Positions 37,201-48,700 of a stretch of DNA of 64,000 nucleotides are shown in pieces. The position numbers and the translations under genes are program-made. Position 1 is the first letter of the stretch. Each line of letters starts with the position of its first letter. The DNA lies in contig JAUCBJ010001197.1 in NCBI GenBank assembly GCA_032718475.1, forward strand, positions 1-64,000, given 5' to 3'. This DNA comes from Nemertoderma westbladi (taxonomy: Eukaryota > Xenacoelomorpha > Nemertodermatida > Nemertodermatidae). The notes under the pieces were generated by a model that had not been told where the DNA came from, searched no databases, and saw only the letters and a program-made list of their open reading frames with translations.

Positions 37201-40200
37201 TGTTGGAAAACTGCTCCACATAAAATCTAAAGTCACCCAATCATGTTGGAAAACTACTCCACATAAAATCCAAAGTCACCCAATCGTGTTGGAAAACTAC
37301 TCCACATAAAATCTAAAGTCACCCAATCGTGTTGGAAAACTACTCCACATAAAATCCAAAGTTACCCAATCGTGTTGGAAAACTATTCCACATAAAATCT
37401 AAAGTCACCCAATCGTGTTGGAAAACTACTCCACATACAATCCAAAGTCACCCAATCGTGTTGAAAAACTACTCCACATAAAATCTAAAGTCACCCAATC
37501 GTGTTGGAAAACTAGTCCACATAAAATCTAAAGTCAATCATGTTGGAAAACTACTCCACATAAAATCTAAAGTCACCCAATCGTGTTGGAAAACTACTCC
37601 ACATAAAATCTAAAGTCGCCCAATCGTGTTGGAAAACTATTCCACATAAAATCTAAAGTCAATCATGTTGGAAAGCTACTCCACATATAATCTAAAGTCA
37701 CCCAATCGTTTTGGAAAACTACTCCACATAAAATCCAAACTCACCCAATCGTGTTGGAAAACTACTCCACATAAAATCTAAAGTCACCCAATCGTGTTGG
37801 AAAACTACTCCACATAAAATCTAAAGTCACCCAATCGTGTTGGAAAACTATTCCACATAAAATCTAAAGTCACCCAATCGTGTTGGAAAACTACTCCATA
37901 TAAAATCCAAAGTCACCCAATCGTGTTGAAAAACTACTCCACATAAAATCCAAAGTCACCCAATCGTGTTGGAAAACTATTCCACATAAAATCTAAAGTC
38001 ACCCAATCGTGTTGGAAAACTATACCACATAAAATCTAAAGTCACCCAATCGTGTTGGAAAACTAGTCCACATAAAATCTAAAGTCAATCATGTTGGAAA
38101 ACTACTCCACATAAAATCTAAAGTCACCCAATCGTGTTGGAAAACTACTCCACATAAAATCTAAAGTCGCCCAATCGTGTTGGAAAACTATTCCACATAA
38201 AATCTAAAGTCAATCATGTTGGAAAGCTACTCCACATATAATCTAAAGTCACCCAATCGTTTTGGAAAACTACTCCACATAAAATCTAAAGTCCATCATG
38301 TTGGAAAACTGCTCCACATAAAATCTAAAGTCACCCAATCGTGTTGGAAAACTACTCCACATAAAATCCAAAGTCACCCAATCGTGTTGGAAAACTACTC
38401 CACATAAAATCTAAAGTCACCCAATCGTGTTGGAAAACTACTCCACATAAAATCTAAAGTCACCCAATCGTGTTGGAAAACTATTCCACATAAAATCTAA
38501 AGTCACCCAATCGTGTTGGAAAACTACTCCACATAAAATCCAAAGTCACCCAATCGTGTTGGAAAACTACTCCACATAAAATCCAAACTCACCCAATCGT
38601 GTTGGAAAACTACTCCACATAAAATCCAAAGTCACCCAATCGTGTTGGAAAACTACTCCATATAAAATCCAAAGTCACCCAATCGTGTTGGAAAACTATT
38701 CCACATAAAGTCTAAAGTCACCAAATCGTGTTGGAAAACTATTCCACATAAAATCTAAAGTCACCCAATCGTGTTGGAAAACTACTCCACATAAAATCTA
38801 AAGTCACCCAATCGTGTTGGAAAACTACTCCACATAAAATCCAAAGTCACCCAATCGTGTTGAAAAACTACTCCACATAAAATCCAAAGTCACCCAATCG
38901 TGTTGGAAAACTATTCCACATAAAATCTAAAGTCACCCAATCGTGTTGGAAAACTACTCCACATAAAATCTAAAGTCACCCAATCGTGTTGGAAAACTAC
39001 TCCACATAAAATCTAAAGTCAATCATGTTGGAAAACTACTCCACATAAAATCTAAAGTCACCCAATCGTGTTGGAAAACTACTCCACATAAAATCCAAAG
39101 ACACCCAATCGTGTTGGAAAACTATTCCACATAAAATCTAAAGTCACCCAATCATGTTGAAAAACTACTCCACATAAAATCTAAAGTCAATCATGTTGGA
39201 AAGCTACTCCACATAAAATCTAAAGTCACCCAATCGTTTTGGAAAACTACTCCACATAAAATCTAAAGTCCATCATGTTGGAAAACTACTCCACATAAAA
39301 TCTAAAGTCACCCAATCGTGTTGGAAAACTACTCCACATAAAATCCAAAGTCACCCAATCGTGTTGGGAAACTACTTCACATAAAATCCAAAGTCACCCA
39401 ATCGTGTTGCAAAACTACTCTACATAAAATCCAAAGTCACCCAATCGTGTTGGAAAACTACTCTACATAAAATCCAAAGTCACCCAATCGTGTTGGAAAA
39501 CTATTCCACATAAAATCTAAAGTCACCCAATCGTGTTGGAAAACTATTCCACATAAAATCTAAAGTCACCCAATCGTGTTGGAAAACTACTCCACATAAA
39601 ATCTAAAGTCACCCAATCGTGTTGGAAAACTACTCCACATAAAATCTAAAGTCACCCAATCGTGTTGGAAAACTACTCCACATAAAATCTAAAGTCACCC
39701 AATCGTGTTGGAAAACTACTCCACATAAAATCTAAAGTCACCCAATCGTGTTGGAAAACTATTCCACATAAAATCTAAAGTCACCCAATAGTGTTGGAAA
39801 ACTACTCCACATAAAATCTAAAGTCACCCAATCGTGTTGGAAAACTACTCTACATAAAATCTAAAGTCACCCAATCGTGTTGGAAAACTATTCCACATAA
39901 AATCTAAAGTAAATCATGTTGGAAAACTACTCCACATAAAATCTAAAGTCACCCAATCGTGTTGGAAAACTATTCCACATAAAATCTAAAGTCACCCAAT
40001 CGTGTTGGAAAGCTACTCCATATAAAATCTAAAGTCACCCCATCGTGTTGGAAAACTACTCCACATAAAATCTAAAGTCACCCAATCGTGTTGGAAAACT
40101 ATTCCACATAAAATCTAAAGTCAATAATCATGTTGGAAAACTACTCCACATAAAATCTAAAGTCACCCAATCGTGTTGGAAAACTACTCCACATAAAATC

Positions 40201-40804
40201 TAAAGTCAATCATATTGGAAAACTACTCCACATAAAATCTAAAGTCACCCAATCGTGTTGGAAAACTATTCCACATAAAATCTAAAGTCACCCAATCGTG
40301 TTGGAAAACTATTCCACATAAAATCTAAAGTCACCCAATCGTGTTGGAAAACTACTCCACATAAAATCTAAAGTCACCCAATCGTGTTGGAAAGCTACTC
40401 CACATAAAATCTAAAGTCACCCAATCGTGTTGGAAAACTACTCCACATAAAATCTAAAGTCACCCAATCGTGTTGGAAGACTACTCCACATAAAATCTAA
40501 AGTCACCCAATCGTGTTGGATAACTATTCCACATAAAATCTAAAGTCAATCATGTTGGAAAACTACTCCACATAAAATCTAAAGTCACCCAATCGTGTTG
40601 GAAAACTATTCCACATAAAATCTAAAGTCACCCAATCGTGTTGGAAAACTATTCCACATAAAATCTAAAGTCAATCATGTTGGAAAACTACTCCACATAA
40701 AATCTAAAGTCACCCAATCGTGTTGGAAAACTATTCCACATAAAATCTAAAGTCACCCAATCGTGTTGGAAAACTACTCCACATAAAATCTAAAGTCACC
40801 CAAT
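22299..40804. repeat. 43-bp satellite array, left part
   Basis: The unit of 43 bp (start CACATAAAATCTAAAGTCAC, continuing CCAATCGTGTTGGAAAACTACTC) occurs some 430 times. A shorter 39-bp form (GTCAATCATGTTGG in place of GTCACCCAATCGTGTTGG) is interspersed. A marker block containing GGAAAGCTACTCCACATATA recurs 13 times, at 23091, 23509, 24056, 24903, 28303, 28764, 29311, 30202, 30752, 31905, 36657, 37118 and 38216. This shows higher-order duplication. A 63-codon open frame in each block is an accident of the unit and not a gene. The array is split at 40804 by the BEL/Pao insertion. Confidence 0.97.
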
Positions 40805-41353
40805 TGTGACGGGATCCAGATGAGATCCCGGTTTATCCGTTTGTTAGTTCACTCGTCCCCGCCGTGTATGAAAGATAAAGGAGTTTGTGCTGTTCGTCGT
40901 ATATAATATTTGGGTATACAGATATAGATATAGGTATAGATATGAGATAATATGGTTGTTGTATACGGAAGGCGGGATACGGTAACTAAAGTCCCGGTCC
41001 TTCCCTAGCTAAACTATCTAACCTAAACTAGCACCAATATTGCACTGAGATAACTGAACTGATATGTTTACTGCCAAGTGGCTATATTGCACGGTTGGCC
41101 TTGTTACTCTACCTAATCGATGCCTTTCCCCCCTCTGATTGGTTGATACCCTTGTTGGCGCCCTTTGGAGTGTTCCCGTTCACTCCACCTGTTCTCTCTG
41201 GGTTAGGGGTTTGGCCCCTGACCCTCATTGTGTGCTTCTCCTTCCCATTCTTATTGGGGTGGCACGAGTTGGTTGATTACCCAATCTCATGGCTCCCAAT
41301 ATTGCTTATCAGCTTAACTTTATGGGGTGTTAGCGGGATTGAATAAGCTAACA
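40805..41353 (-). repeat. 3' LTR of the BEL/Pao element (left copy)
   Basis: This copy of 549 bp matches the right copy with about three substitutions that I could find (A/T and T/A near 41053 and 41067, A/G near 41311). That is about 99.5 percent identity. A 7-bp inverted repeat CGGGATC/GATCCCG lies at its outer tip (40810-40830). An ATATAAT-like stretch at 40901-40907 could be part of the LTR promoter when read on the minus strand. Confidence 0.95.
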
Positions 41354-41362
41354 CTCCCCCCC
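41354..41362 (-). promoter_or_regulatory. Polypurine tract next to the 3' LTR
   Basis: On the minus strand the sequence GGGGGGGAG directly precedes the 3' LTR start (TGTTAG). This is the position and composition expected for the primer of plus-strand DNA synthesis. Confidence 0.8.
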
Positions 41363-41391
41363 ATGCTATCTTCCCGGTAAGAAGATAGCAT
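41363..41391. other. 11-bp perfect stem-loop beside the polypurine tract
   Basis: ATGCTATCTTC (41363-41373) and GAAGATAGCAT (41381-41391) form a perfect inverted repeat with a 7-base loop. It abuts the polypurine tract on its upstream side in element orientation. The role is unknown. Confidence 0.75.
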
Positions 41392-42065
41392 CAACCAAAA
41401 AAGTGCGCTACAATCCCGCTGGATCCCGATCTAGTATCGGGTGTGGGGTGGAATTCTTTTCTCTCGGAGCCGGCTTTCCAGGCCGCTCCCTATGGGTATG
41501 ATAACGCTACCCTGTGTGCCTGGCATCTCATGTCGGGCCGATCGCGCTCACCTCTCACGCAACTTTTGTTTCCCCAACACTTCCGCCCTATCTCTTCTTC
41601 ACTCTCATCCTAACTCTCTCATACACTCGGACCTCCTCGTCCCTCACTCAGCCTCTTATTCTCCCCCCCCACACTAGAATTGCGTCCGCACTCTCTCTGC
41701 ACTTCGCTCTATTACTCCGTCCCTCAACCCCACTTTGACTACCTCATTCCTCCTGACGAATCTCCCCCCCCCCCTCTTGTGCCGTCGCACTCAAGAAGTG
41801 TGAAATTGTCTGGTGTCTCGTCCATAGTGCCATAGTCAGTTATCCCCCAGTCCCAGTAGCTAATTGAGAAAGGTTGTATGACTATAGTACTTACTCCGAA
41901 CGTATATATTTGTAGATTACTAATTACTACGTACGTACATACAAATTGCACTTATATGATTATTTGCATTAATTAAATTTGTACTTAATAGTTCGTACGT
42001 CCCACGCGGCGCCTTCCAGGCGCACCACGTCCAAGTCTCAGTTTCTCTCCCTCGGCTCTGGGAAC
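41392..42065 (-). other. 3' untranslated region of the BEL/Pao element
   Basis: This stretch between the end of the post-pol ORF and the stem-loop has no convincing frame. It is C-rich on the plus strand, including a long C run near 41767-41776, and AT-rich near 41870-41990. Confidence 0.7.
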
Positions 42066-44453
42066 CTATCTGTTCCTCTGGGGATAGTTCCCCCTGGCGT
42101 CCTCTTCCCTGGGTCGTTTCTTGGTTACCACCGTTCCTCTAGGATCCGCTTTCTGCTTTCGGACCTTCGCCGCCACCTCCCTGCTGATCCCGGTCGTTGG
42201 CTCCTTGGGCGCTGGTGTTATTAGTGCCCGATATCGCTTCGCCGGTGGCCCCTCAGAGTGGCCCGGTTGTCTCCCTCTGGTGGCGTCCCATAGGATCATC
42301 TTCATTGCTTGTGGTACGTGCTCCGCCAAGAAATCCCTAAATTCCCTTCGGTTCTGTGGCGTCCACCTGTCCAAATATCTTTGCGTGTTCATCACTCCGG
42401 CGTACGACGCCGCCGTTGCTACCTCTTGGTAGGTAAACGGTAGCCTCCGCTTTATGATTTCCATGTGAGTCTCCTGATTGATAAGGAAGAAACCCCACTT
42501 GAACTCCTGGGCCTTCATGCGCTGACGCGTCATGGCCCCGACGTCGGCCCACTCCTCGAATCTTGTGAACTTCTCCTCGTCGTTCATCCAGTCGCACTCG
42601 CGTCCGTAGTGTCCCCGAAAGTGGCACTTTGGACATCGGTTATGCAACTGTGGACACGCCCCCATCCTGTGGCTTGGTTCTCGGCAGTAGAGACAAAAGG
42701 TTCCCTTCTGGAACCGGTACAAGCAGCTCCTTTCCTGGTGGGTCTGTCTCCCACAGTAGTCGCAGCCGAGTACCAATGTCTCCCGTCCCACCTCGTCTTT
42801 CGTCCCAAGCGATCTCCGCGGTCTGTGGAGTCGCTGGTAGGCGAACTTCTCCACATTGGTGTCTCTATCTACGTCGATCTCTCCGCCCCTCTCGGGCATC
42901 GTCTCCCCGAATACTATCCGTGGTGCCGTCCCCGGTTGCTCGCCCAACCTGATAGTGCTCCCCGCGAAATCCATCGCCGGCTCCTCGTGCACCCAGGTCC
43001 GCTTGCCGGATCTGTTCCAGAAGGCCCTCGCCCCACTGGCCGTCACCACCCTTCCGCCAACCCAGTCCGTGTCCGAGTGGCCTATCCTCTCGATGGGCGG
43101 CATCTCTCCGAACTCATCGTCGTCGTCCTCCTCCTCTGGCAGTGACTCCAACCCCGGTATCCCGATGGATCCACTATGTCCCTTCCCGCCTTGGCTCTCG
43201 CCCGTAGCTCTCCATCCCTCTAACTCCCTTAACTTCCTTGGCGGTTGGTCGCCTTCGGCGCCCGCTGGTATGGGCATCGTTTGCAACCCCGACGTCGACT
43301 GTTTCGGTGATCCCACCGTCCATCCCAGTTCTCGCCCTAGAGACTCCCCCGAACTCCCTGATGAAGTCCAATGAAGTTCGTCTAGGCCTGCCTGTTCCTC
43401 GAAGCCGTAACTCTGTGTCCTGGCCTCCTCTTCCCTCTCCTCTGCTTCTATCCTCTCCCATCTGGCGACTTCTTCCAGTCGCTTTGCTTCTCGTCTATCC
43501 GTTTCTAGCTGCTCCCATCTCTGATACGGCGTATCTGTCTCCCCGTCTACCAGATGCCGGCTGTTGTAGTACACCGACTCGCCCTTCAGCCCCGGGTGGT
43601 CTACCAGACCGTCGAAGGCCACTTTAAAGGCTCTCCTGTGGCTTAGGGGTGATCCCGATAACAGAAATGCCCCTGGTTCCCTCTCGATAACCACGGTCAT
43701 GAATAAGTTAAGCAAACTTATCATCATCCAGTCCTCCTGCAGGATATATCGCTTCTGATATACCTTTATCGCTCCCCTGCGGAATTGATATACCTCCTGC
43801 TTTCCCGGTCTCGCTCCCCACTTTAGCGAGTTCGCTAGTTCTGCTCCGTATTCTTCCCTGAACTTCCCCCAGTCCATCGGTTTGTGGCATACGAGCCCCA
43901 ATAATTGGCCCATTGCCACCGCCCCGCATTGGCCTGTGTTTTCGACTACCCCCAACCCATCCGGTGCCGTCATAGCCATAAAGACCTTCTGCATATCCAG
44001 GAGGTTGGTGGCGTCCGGACCGATGATTCTCTCCGCATCCTCGCGAATCGCCGATCCCACTTTCGTCGTTGACTTCTCTCTTACCAAGACTTGTACCGCT
44101 TTCGGTAACCGGTTTAATTTTGGCCCGTCCTTCTTCCCATATGTTCCTAGATCGAATAAGAAGATGTCCCCATTTGGCGCGGCCAAATGTAGGAGTATGG
44201 TCCTGGCCGACCCCGCCGTTCCTCGTCTCGAACCCGCCTCGTCTTCCACGGTTCCCTCGTTGTCTAGGATCATATATCCTCCTCTGTTGACGGACTCTAT
44301 GAATCTCTTCCAGTCCTTCCTCGGTGATTCCCTCGGGTACTTCGGAATCCCGAACTTCGCCTCGTCCCCTTTCACCACGTAGTGGAAGTGTTGGAAGATC
44401 GCGTTGTCCAGCGACGGCGTCCCGTAGGTCCCGACCAGCCGCTGTTCGTGCAT
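42066..44453 (-). CDS. Post-pol ORF of the BEL/Pao element: DEDD 3'-5' exonuclease-like domain plus three CCHC zinc knuckles
   Basis: The frame encodes 795 residues from the ATG at 44453. Residues about 55-245 resemble DEDD-type 3'-5' exonucleases of the WRN/EXD1/Egalitarian kind: motif I MILDNEGT (D64, E66), ILLHLAAPNGDIFLFDL at 86-102, motif II KVGSAIREDA (D139) followed by LLDMQKV, and a candidate motif III QKRYILQED (Y236, E240, D241). Residues about 310-345 are a charged helix, about 435-450 are acidic, and three CX2CX4HX4C knuckles lie at 564-577, 587-600 and 607-620. The C terminus is basic (KKRPREED). Knuckles suggest nucleic-acid binding as in Gag; the exonuclease role is inferred from motifs alone. 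The frame continues upstream to an ATG at 44612 through one in-frame TAG at 44454-44456. Bel/Pao elements may carry an env-like ORF here, but I see no signal peptide or membrane segment. Confidence 0.75.
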   Translation of the reverse strand: MHEQRLVGTYGTPSLDNAIFQHFHYVVKGDEAKFGIPKYPRESPRKDWKRFIESVNRGGYMILDNEGTVEDEAGSRRGTAGSARTILLHLAAPNGDIFLFDLGTYGKKDGPKLNRLPKAVQVLVREKSTTKVGSAIREDAERIIGPDATNLLDMQKVFMAMTAPDGLGVVENTGQCGAVAMGQLLGLVCHKPMDWGKFREEYGAELANSLKWGARPGKQEVYQFRRGAIKVYQKRYILQEDWMMISLLNLFMTVVIEREPGAFLLSGSPLSHRRAFKVAFDGLVDHPGLKGESVYYNSRHLVDGETDTPYQRWEQLETDRREAKRLEEVARWERIEAEEREEEARTQSYGFEEQAGLDELHWTSSGSSGESLGRELGWTVGSPKQSTSGLQTMPIPAGAEGDQPPRKLRELEGWRATGESQGGKGHSGSIGIPGLESLPEEEDDDDEFGEMPPIERIGHSDTDWVGGRVVTASGARAFWNRSGKRTWVHEEPAMDFAGSTIRLGEQPGTAPRIVFGETMPERGGEIDVDRDTNVEKFAYQRLHRPRRSLGTKDEVGRETLVLGCDYCGRQTHQERSCLYRFQKGTFCLYCREPSHRMGACPQLHNRCPKCHFRGHYGRECDWMNDEEKFTRFEEWADVGAMTRQRMKAQEFKWGFFLINQETHMEIIKRRLPFTYQEVATAASYAGVMNTQRYLDRWTPQNRREFRDFLAEHVPQAMKMILWDATRGRQPGHSEGPPAKRYRALITPAPKEPTTGISREVAAKVRKQKADPRGTVVTKKRPREEDARGNYPQRNR

Positions 44454-44456
44454 CTA

Positions 44457-44612
44457 CCGGAAGTGATCCTGCAGCGCTCGTGCCGCGTGACCCCTTTCCA
44501 ACCTCTCGTAGTATCCTCTCGTCTTCTCTTCCGGATGCCTCTCGGTGAAATCCACCAGTATCTCCTTTCCTCCTGACTCCGCCTTTCTCTTCCTGATCAA
44601 CTTGCTCGCCAT
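44457..44612 (-). CDS. 52-codon leader in the same frame as the post-pol ORF, closed by TAG
   Basis: ATG at 44612 (minus strand) opens 52 codons rich in Lys, Arg and Glu. They end at TAG (44456-44454), which is directly followed by the ATG of the long ORF in the same frame. Composition and helical character run on across the stop. This suggests a recent nonsense change or a stop that is read through or re-initiated at. An AG acceptor-like site (CTTGCAG ending at 44634) lies just upstream of the ATG. Confidence 0.5.
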
Positions 44613-45772
44613 TCCGAACACTCACTCGCTCACCTGCAAGGTGGTGCCTTACCAAGGCGCAATACAGATGAGTGATGTATCTAGGATGTTCTGTACGGTT
44701 CGATAATGGCCTATTTCTTACTTAACTGCGCCTTTTAACCTAAATTATTACTAATTAATTTTGAAGCTAGTAAATGAGCGTAATTTACGATTTCTGTCCG
44801 TTACTTTTATTATGTTCTAGAATAACTTTCCTTGTGTTGCCATTATTTGTAACTTTCAGCCCTATTCTATTTATTCATCTATTTTAATTCTACTGTCCTA
44901 CTACTTACTATTACCTATGGATTATTCTATTCTCTAATCCACATTCTGGCCTACTCTGTGGGCCTATGCAGTACAGCAGTATGCGTCGTGTGGCCACACG
45001 ATTTACCCAGCTGTACTCATATGCCCCCCTCTCGCTACTAACTGCTAACTAATATCTATATCTTATATACCCCTTTTACCTCTTACTCTCTCTCTTCTAA
45101 CTAACGGTACTACGTACCCTCTAACTCTAATTCTAACTAACTAACGGTACTACGTACCCTCTAACTCTCCTCTAACTAACGGTACTACGTACCCTCTAAC
45201 TCTTCTCTAACTAACGGTACTACATACCCCCTAACTCTCTAACTAACTAGCGGTACTACGTACCCTCTAACTCTAACTAACTAGCGGTACTTACGTACCC
45301 TCTAACTCTCTAACTAACTAATGGTACTTACGTACCCTCTAACTCTCTAACTAACTAGCGGTACTACGTACCCTCTAACTCTAACTAACTAGCGGTACTT
45401 ACGTACCCTCTAACTCTAACTAACTAGCGGTACTTACGTACCCTCTAACTCTCTAACTAACTAGCGGTACTACGTACCCTCTAACTCTAACTAACTAGCG
45501 GTACTTACGTACCCTCTAACTCTAACTAACTAGCGGTACTTACGTACCCTCTAACTCTAACTAACTAGCGGTACTTACGTACCCTCTAACTCTCTAACTA
45601 ACTAGCGGTACTTACGTACCTCTTAACTAACTTCTGCCTACTAACTGCGTACCTACTATGTGCTTATTTATTTTATTTTATTTTCTATTTTTTTGTGTGG
45701 GAAGGGCGTCTCGCCCTCAATCCCACCCCCCTCAGTCCAAATCTTGTACGACTAAACTCTTCTCTAATTCCG
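44613..45772 (-). other. Non-coding spacer between pol and the post-pol ORF
   Basis: About 1.16 kb without a supportable frame. It contains the internal minisatellite listed separately; the rest is AT-rich and featureless to me. Confidence 0.75.
45108..45632. repeat. Internal 31-37-bp minisatellite of the BEL/Pao element
   Basis: About 15 copies of a unit built from CTAACTAACTAGCGGTACTT and ACGTACCCTCTAACT, varying by a few bases in length. Each unit contains an inverted GGTAC/GTACC pair separated by three or four bases. On the minus (element) strand many units read GTACGTAAGTACC, which includes a GTAAGT donor-like core. Confidence 0.9.
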
Positions 45773-48700
45773 CTAAGGTGCTCCTTCTAGCAGACAGCAT
45801 TTCCCTACAGCTCTCCTGTAGGTTTTTCTGTCCTTCGCACCTATCTTACCACCTATCCGCACTTCTACCGATCGGACTCTTCCGTCCTCGTCGGAGTAAG
45901 TGCCTACAATTCTCGCCAACCGCCATTGGTTGTTGATGATAGTATCATCCGTAACGATTACGAGATCTCCCTCTCTTAACTCCCTATTTGGCTTCCTCCA
46001 CTTACTCCTTTTATGGAGTGTGGGTAGGTATTCCTCGACCCACCTCCTCCAATACTCTGCGCTTATTGCTTTAGCGACTTTCCAACTTTGGCGGGAGTGT
46101 ATGTCATCTGGGTCTACACCCTGCATATCGATGGTCGCTGGCCTTTCCATCAGGAAATGGCTAGGCGTCAGCACGTCTAATGACTCAGGGTCATCATTCT
46201 CCGGATATAGCGGTCTGCTATTGATGATCCCCTCGCACTTCGCAAGTACTGTCCGTAAGACGTCCTCAGTGACCATGTGGGTGTTCATTAGCTTCGTCAT
46301 TAGACGCTTTGAACTGCCCACCAGTCTCTCGACGCATCCTAGTGTATGTGGTGCATACGGCGTCCTTCTCTCCCACTTTACTTGTCGTCGTCTCATGGCT
46401 GCCCTGACTTCTTCTCCCTCCAAGATGTCCAAGGCCTCTGCCATCTCACTCTCTGCGCCCACAAAGTTGGTGCCATTGTCGCTGTATATCACTGCGATCG
46501 TCCCACCTTTGCGGTCTCTAAACCTTTCTAAGGCATTAATGAATGCTGATGCGGTTGCATCTTGGGCGAGTTCTATCCCTACCGCCCGTGTGTTGTTGCA
46601 TACGAAGATAATGCCGTAGCGTTTCTCCGTGTGTCGCATCACTTTGATCTTTATCGGCCCGAACATGTCCACACCGCAATGCGTAAATGGCGGGTCGTGT
46701 TGTCTTACCCTACTCGCCGGTAGTGGCGCCATCTCCTGTATGGCTCGCTCCTTCTTCGCTCGTCGGCAGGTCTGGCACTGCCCCACTACCGCTTTTACCT
46801 TCTTCCTCAGCTGTTTGACCCAATAGGTCCTCCTTATCTCTGTGAGGGTTCGGTTGGTGCCCCCATGTAATATCGATTTGTGGGAGTCCCAGATAATCTG
46901 GTGGACTATTGGCGATCCTGTGGGAATGATGATGGGTTTCGGTGGTACGACTATGCTGTTGTTGTATCCCACCCTAGAATTCATTACTAGAATCCCGTCG
47001 TCATTGAGTTGTGGCGACAGCGTAATCAGCTCGCTGTCCCGTCGGAGGTGCTGTTGGTTACCGACGCGTTCCACCTCGTCGCCATAGTTCTTCCGTTGTT
47101 CATAGCGGATCACTGCCTTGGCCGCTCCTTCCAGATCTATGGTTGTCCTGATCTTCTTGTCCTTGCCAACTCCCGCAAGGAAATTCCCGAAGGCTCTCCA
47201 GTACGCCACTAGTTTCTTGGTCTTATACCAACTAGAACTGTAGCTGAGGAGTTTATCCGTCGGGTTATCGCACAGTTCTCGTCCTGGTTGCACATCCCTA
47301 ATCTCCCTCACCATCTGGGAGTATATCTCTTCTCCCTCTGAATCTCCCTCTTCTCCCTCTGACACTACTTCTGAGCCCGGATCCACCTTTCTCATCGGCG
47401 GCCAGGCCTCCTCGTCGCTCAGAAATTGTGGCCCATGTTGCCACAATACTTCCTTCTTCAAGAAAGTGTGGCGTACCACGCCCCTCGACAACAAGTCCGC
47501 TGGGTTCTCGTCCGTTGGGCAGTAGTGCCACCTTTCCAGTTCTGTGCTCGCCCTTATTTCATCCACTCTATTCGCGACGAATATCGGGTATCTCGTCCTT
47601 TCATTGTGTAGCCAACCAAGCACTACGATGGAGTCCGTCCAGTAGTGTGTCTCTACTATGTTGGGAATAGTATCCACTAGGTAGGCTGTGGCTCTAACTC
47701 CTAGTCTCGCAGCTGTCAATTCTAACTTGGGAACTGATGCTGAATCTGGCGGCGTTGACTTTGCTTTGCTAAAGGCTAATCTGGGCTTATGAGCCCCCTC
47801 TCGTTGTACTAAGTAGAGTGCCGCTCCGTACGCTTCCAACGACGCGTCGGAGAACATGTGTAGGTCCAGATTCGTCATGTTCCCATCCGGGAAATACACT
47901 CGTGGCATGTTGTATGTTCCCATCTCCTCCAAGTCTCCTGTCCACTTGCTCCACTGTTTCTTGATTTTCTCTGGTACCTCTACGTCCCACTCATCCTTCA
48001 GTTTGTATACTCTCTTGAGTATCTGTTTCCCCGTGACTAATAATGGGGATGCTAGGCCTAGGGGATCGTATATCCTTGCTATATACGATACATAGCCCCT
48101 CTTCGTGTGGATGTCTGCGCCCTCCTGGCTCAGCTGATACTTTAGTTCGTCTGTCTCTCTATCCCACACGATTCCCAATGCCTTCTGTTGAGATTCTGTT
48201 CTCTTAATCGCCATGTCCTGCCCTTTGACTGTTGTGGGATTATCCATGGTCGATTCTGGCCTCTTGTCCTCTATCGCCTTGATAAATTCTTCCGAACTGG
48301 ATTGGAATTTGGTCAGGTTAAAGCCGGATCCTTTTAGGATGTCGCGAACCTCGCGCCCTGTGTCCAGTATCTCCTTAACCGTATTTCCAGACTCCATTCC
48401 GTCGTCTACGTAGAAGCCGCGTCGAATCATATCGACGGCCCTACTGCTGTATCTATCTTCCTTCCCCTTCACTGTGTCTCTCACTGCCATAGTTGTCGTA
48501 AATGAAGACGACTTGGCCCCCATGTTTTGTACTACCATCTTATATGCCGGTATTATCGACGGTTCTTCCTCGCCGTTATACCATAAGAAGCGTTGACTGT
48601 CGCTATCTTCTTCCGTTACACGGACTTGGTTGAACATGCCTTCTATGTCACACGTGAAGGCGTGTTTCCCATTTCTAAATCTAAGTAACACCTCTATGCC

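Noticed and set aside
22299-40804. Thirteen near-identical 63-codon open frames in the 43-bp array
   Set aside because: They are the satellite unit read through a variant block; peptides repeat with the DNA unit and change only with unit variants, with no codon-level constraint.
41095-41346. Hydrophobic 83-codon plus-strand frame in both LTRs
   Set aside because: It is antisense to the element and shared only because the LTRs are near-identical; there is no support for expression.
42066-44612. Envelope protein identity for the post-pol ORF
   Set aside because: No signal peptide, transmembrane segment or cysteine pattern of an envelope was seen; zinc knuckles and exonuclease motifs fit better.
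43708-44655. A 315-codon minus-strand frame overlapping the exonuclease-like ORF
   Set aside because: It is Arg/Gly-rich and shows no domain; the overlapping frame carries the exonuclease motifs and zinc knuckles, so this is a shadow.
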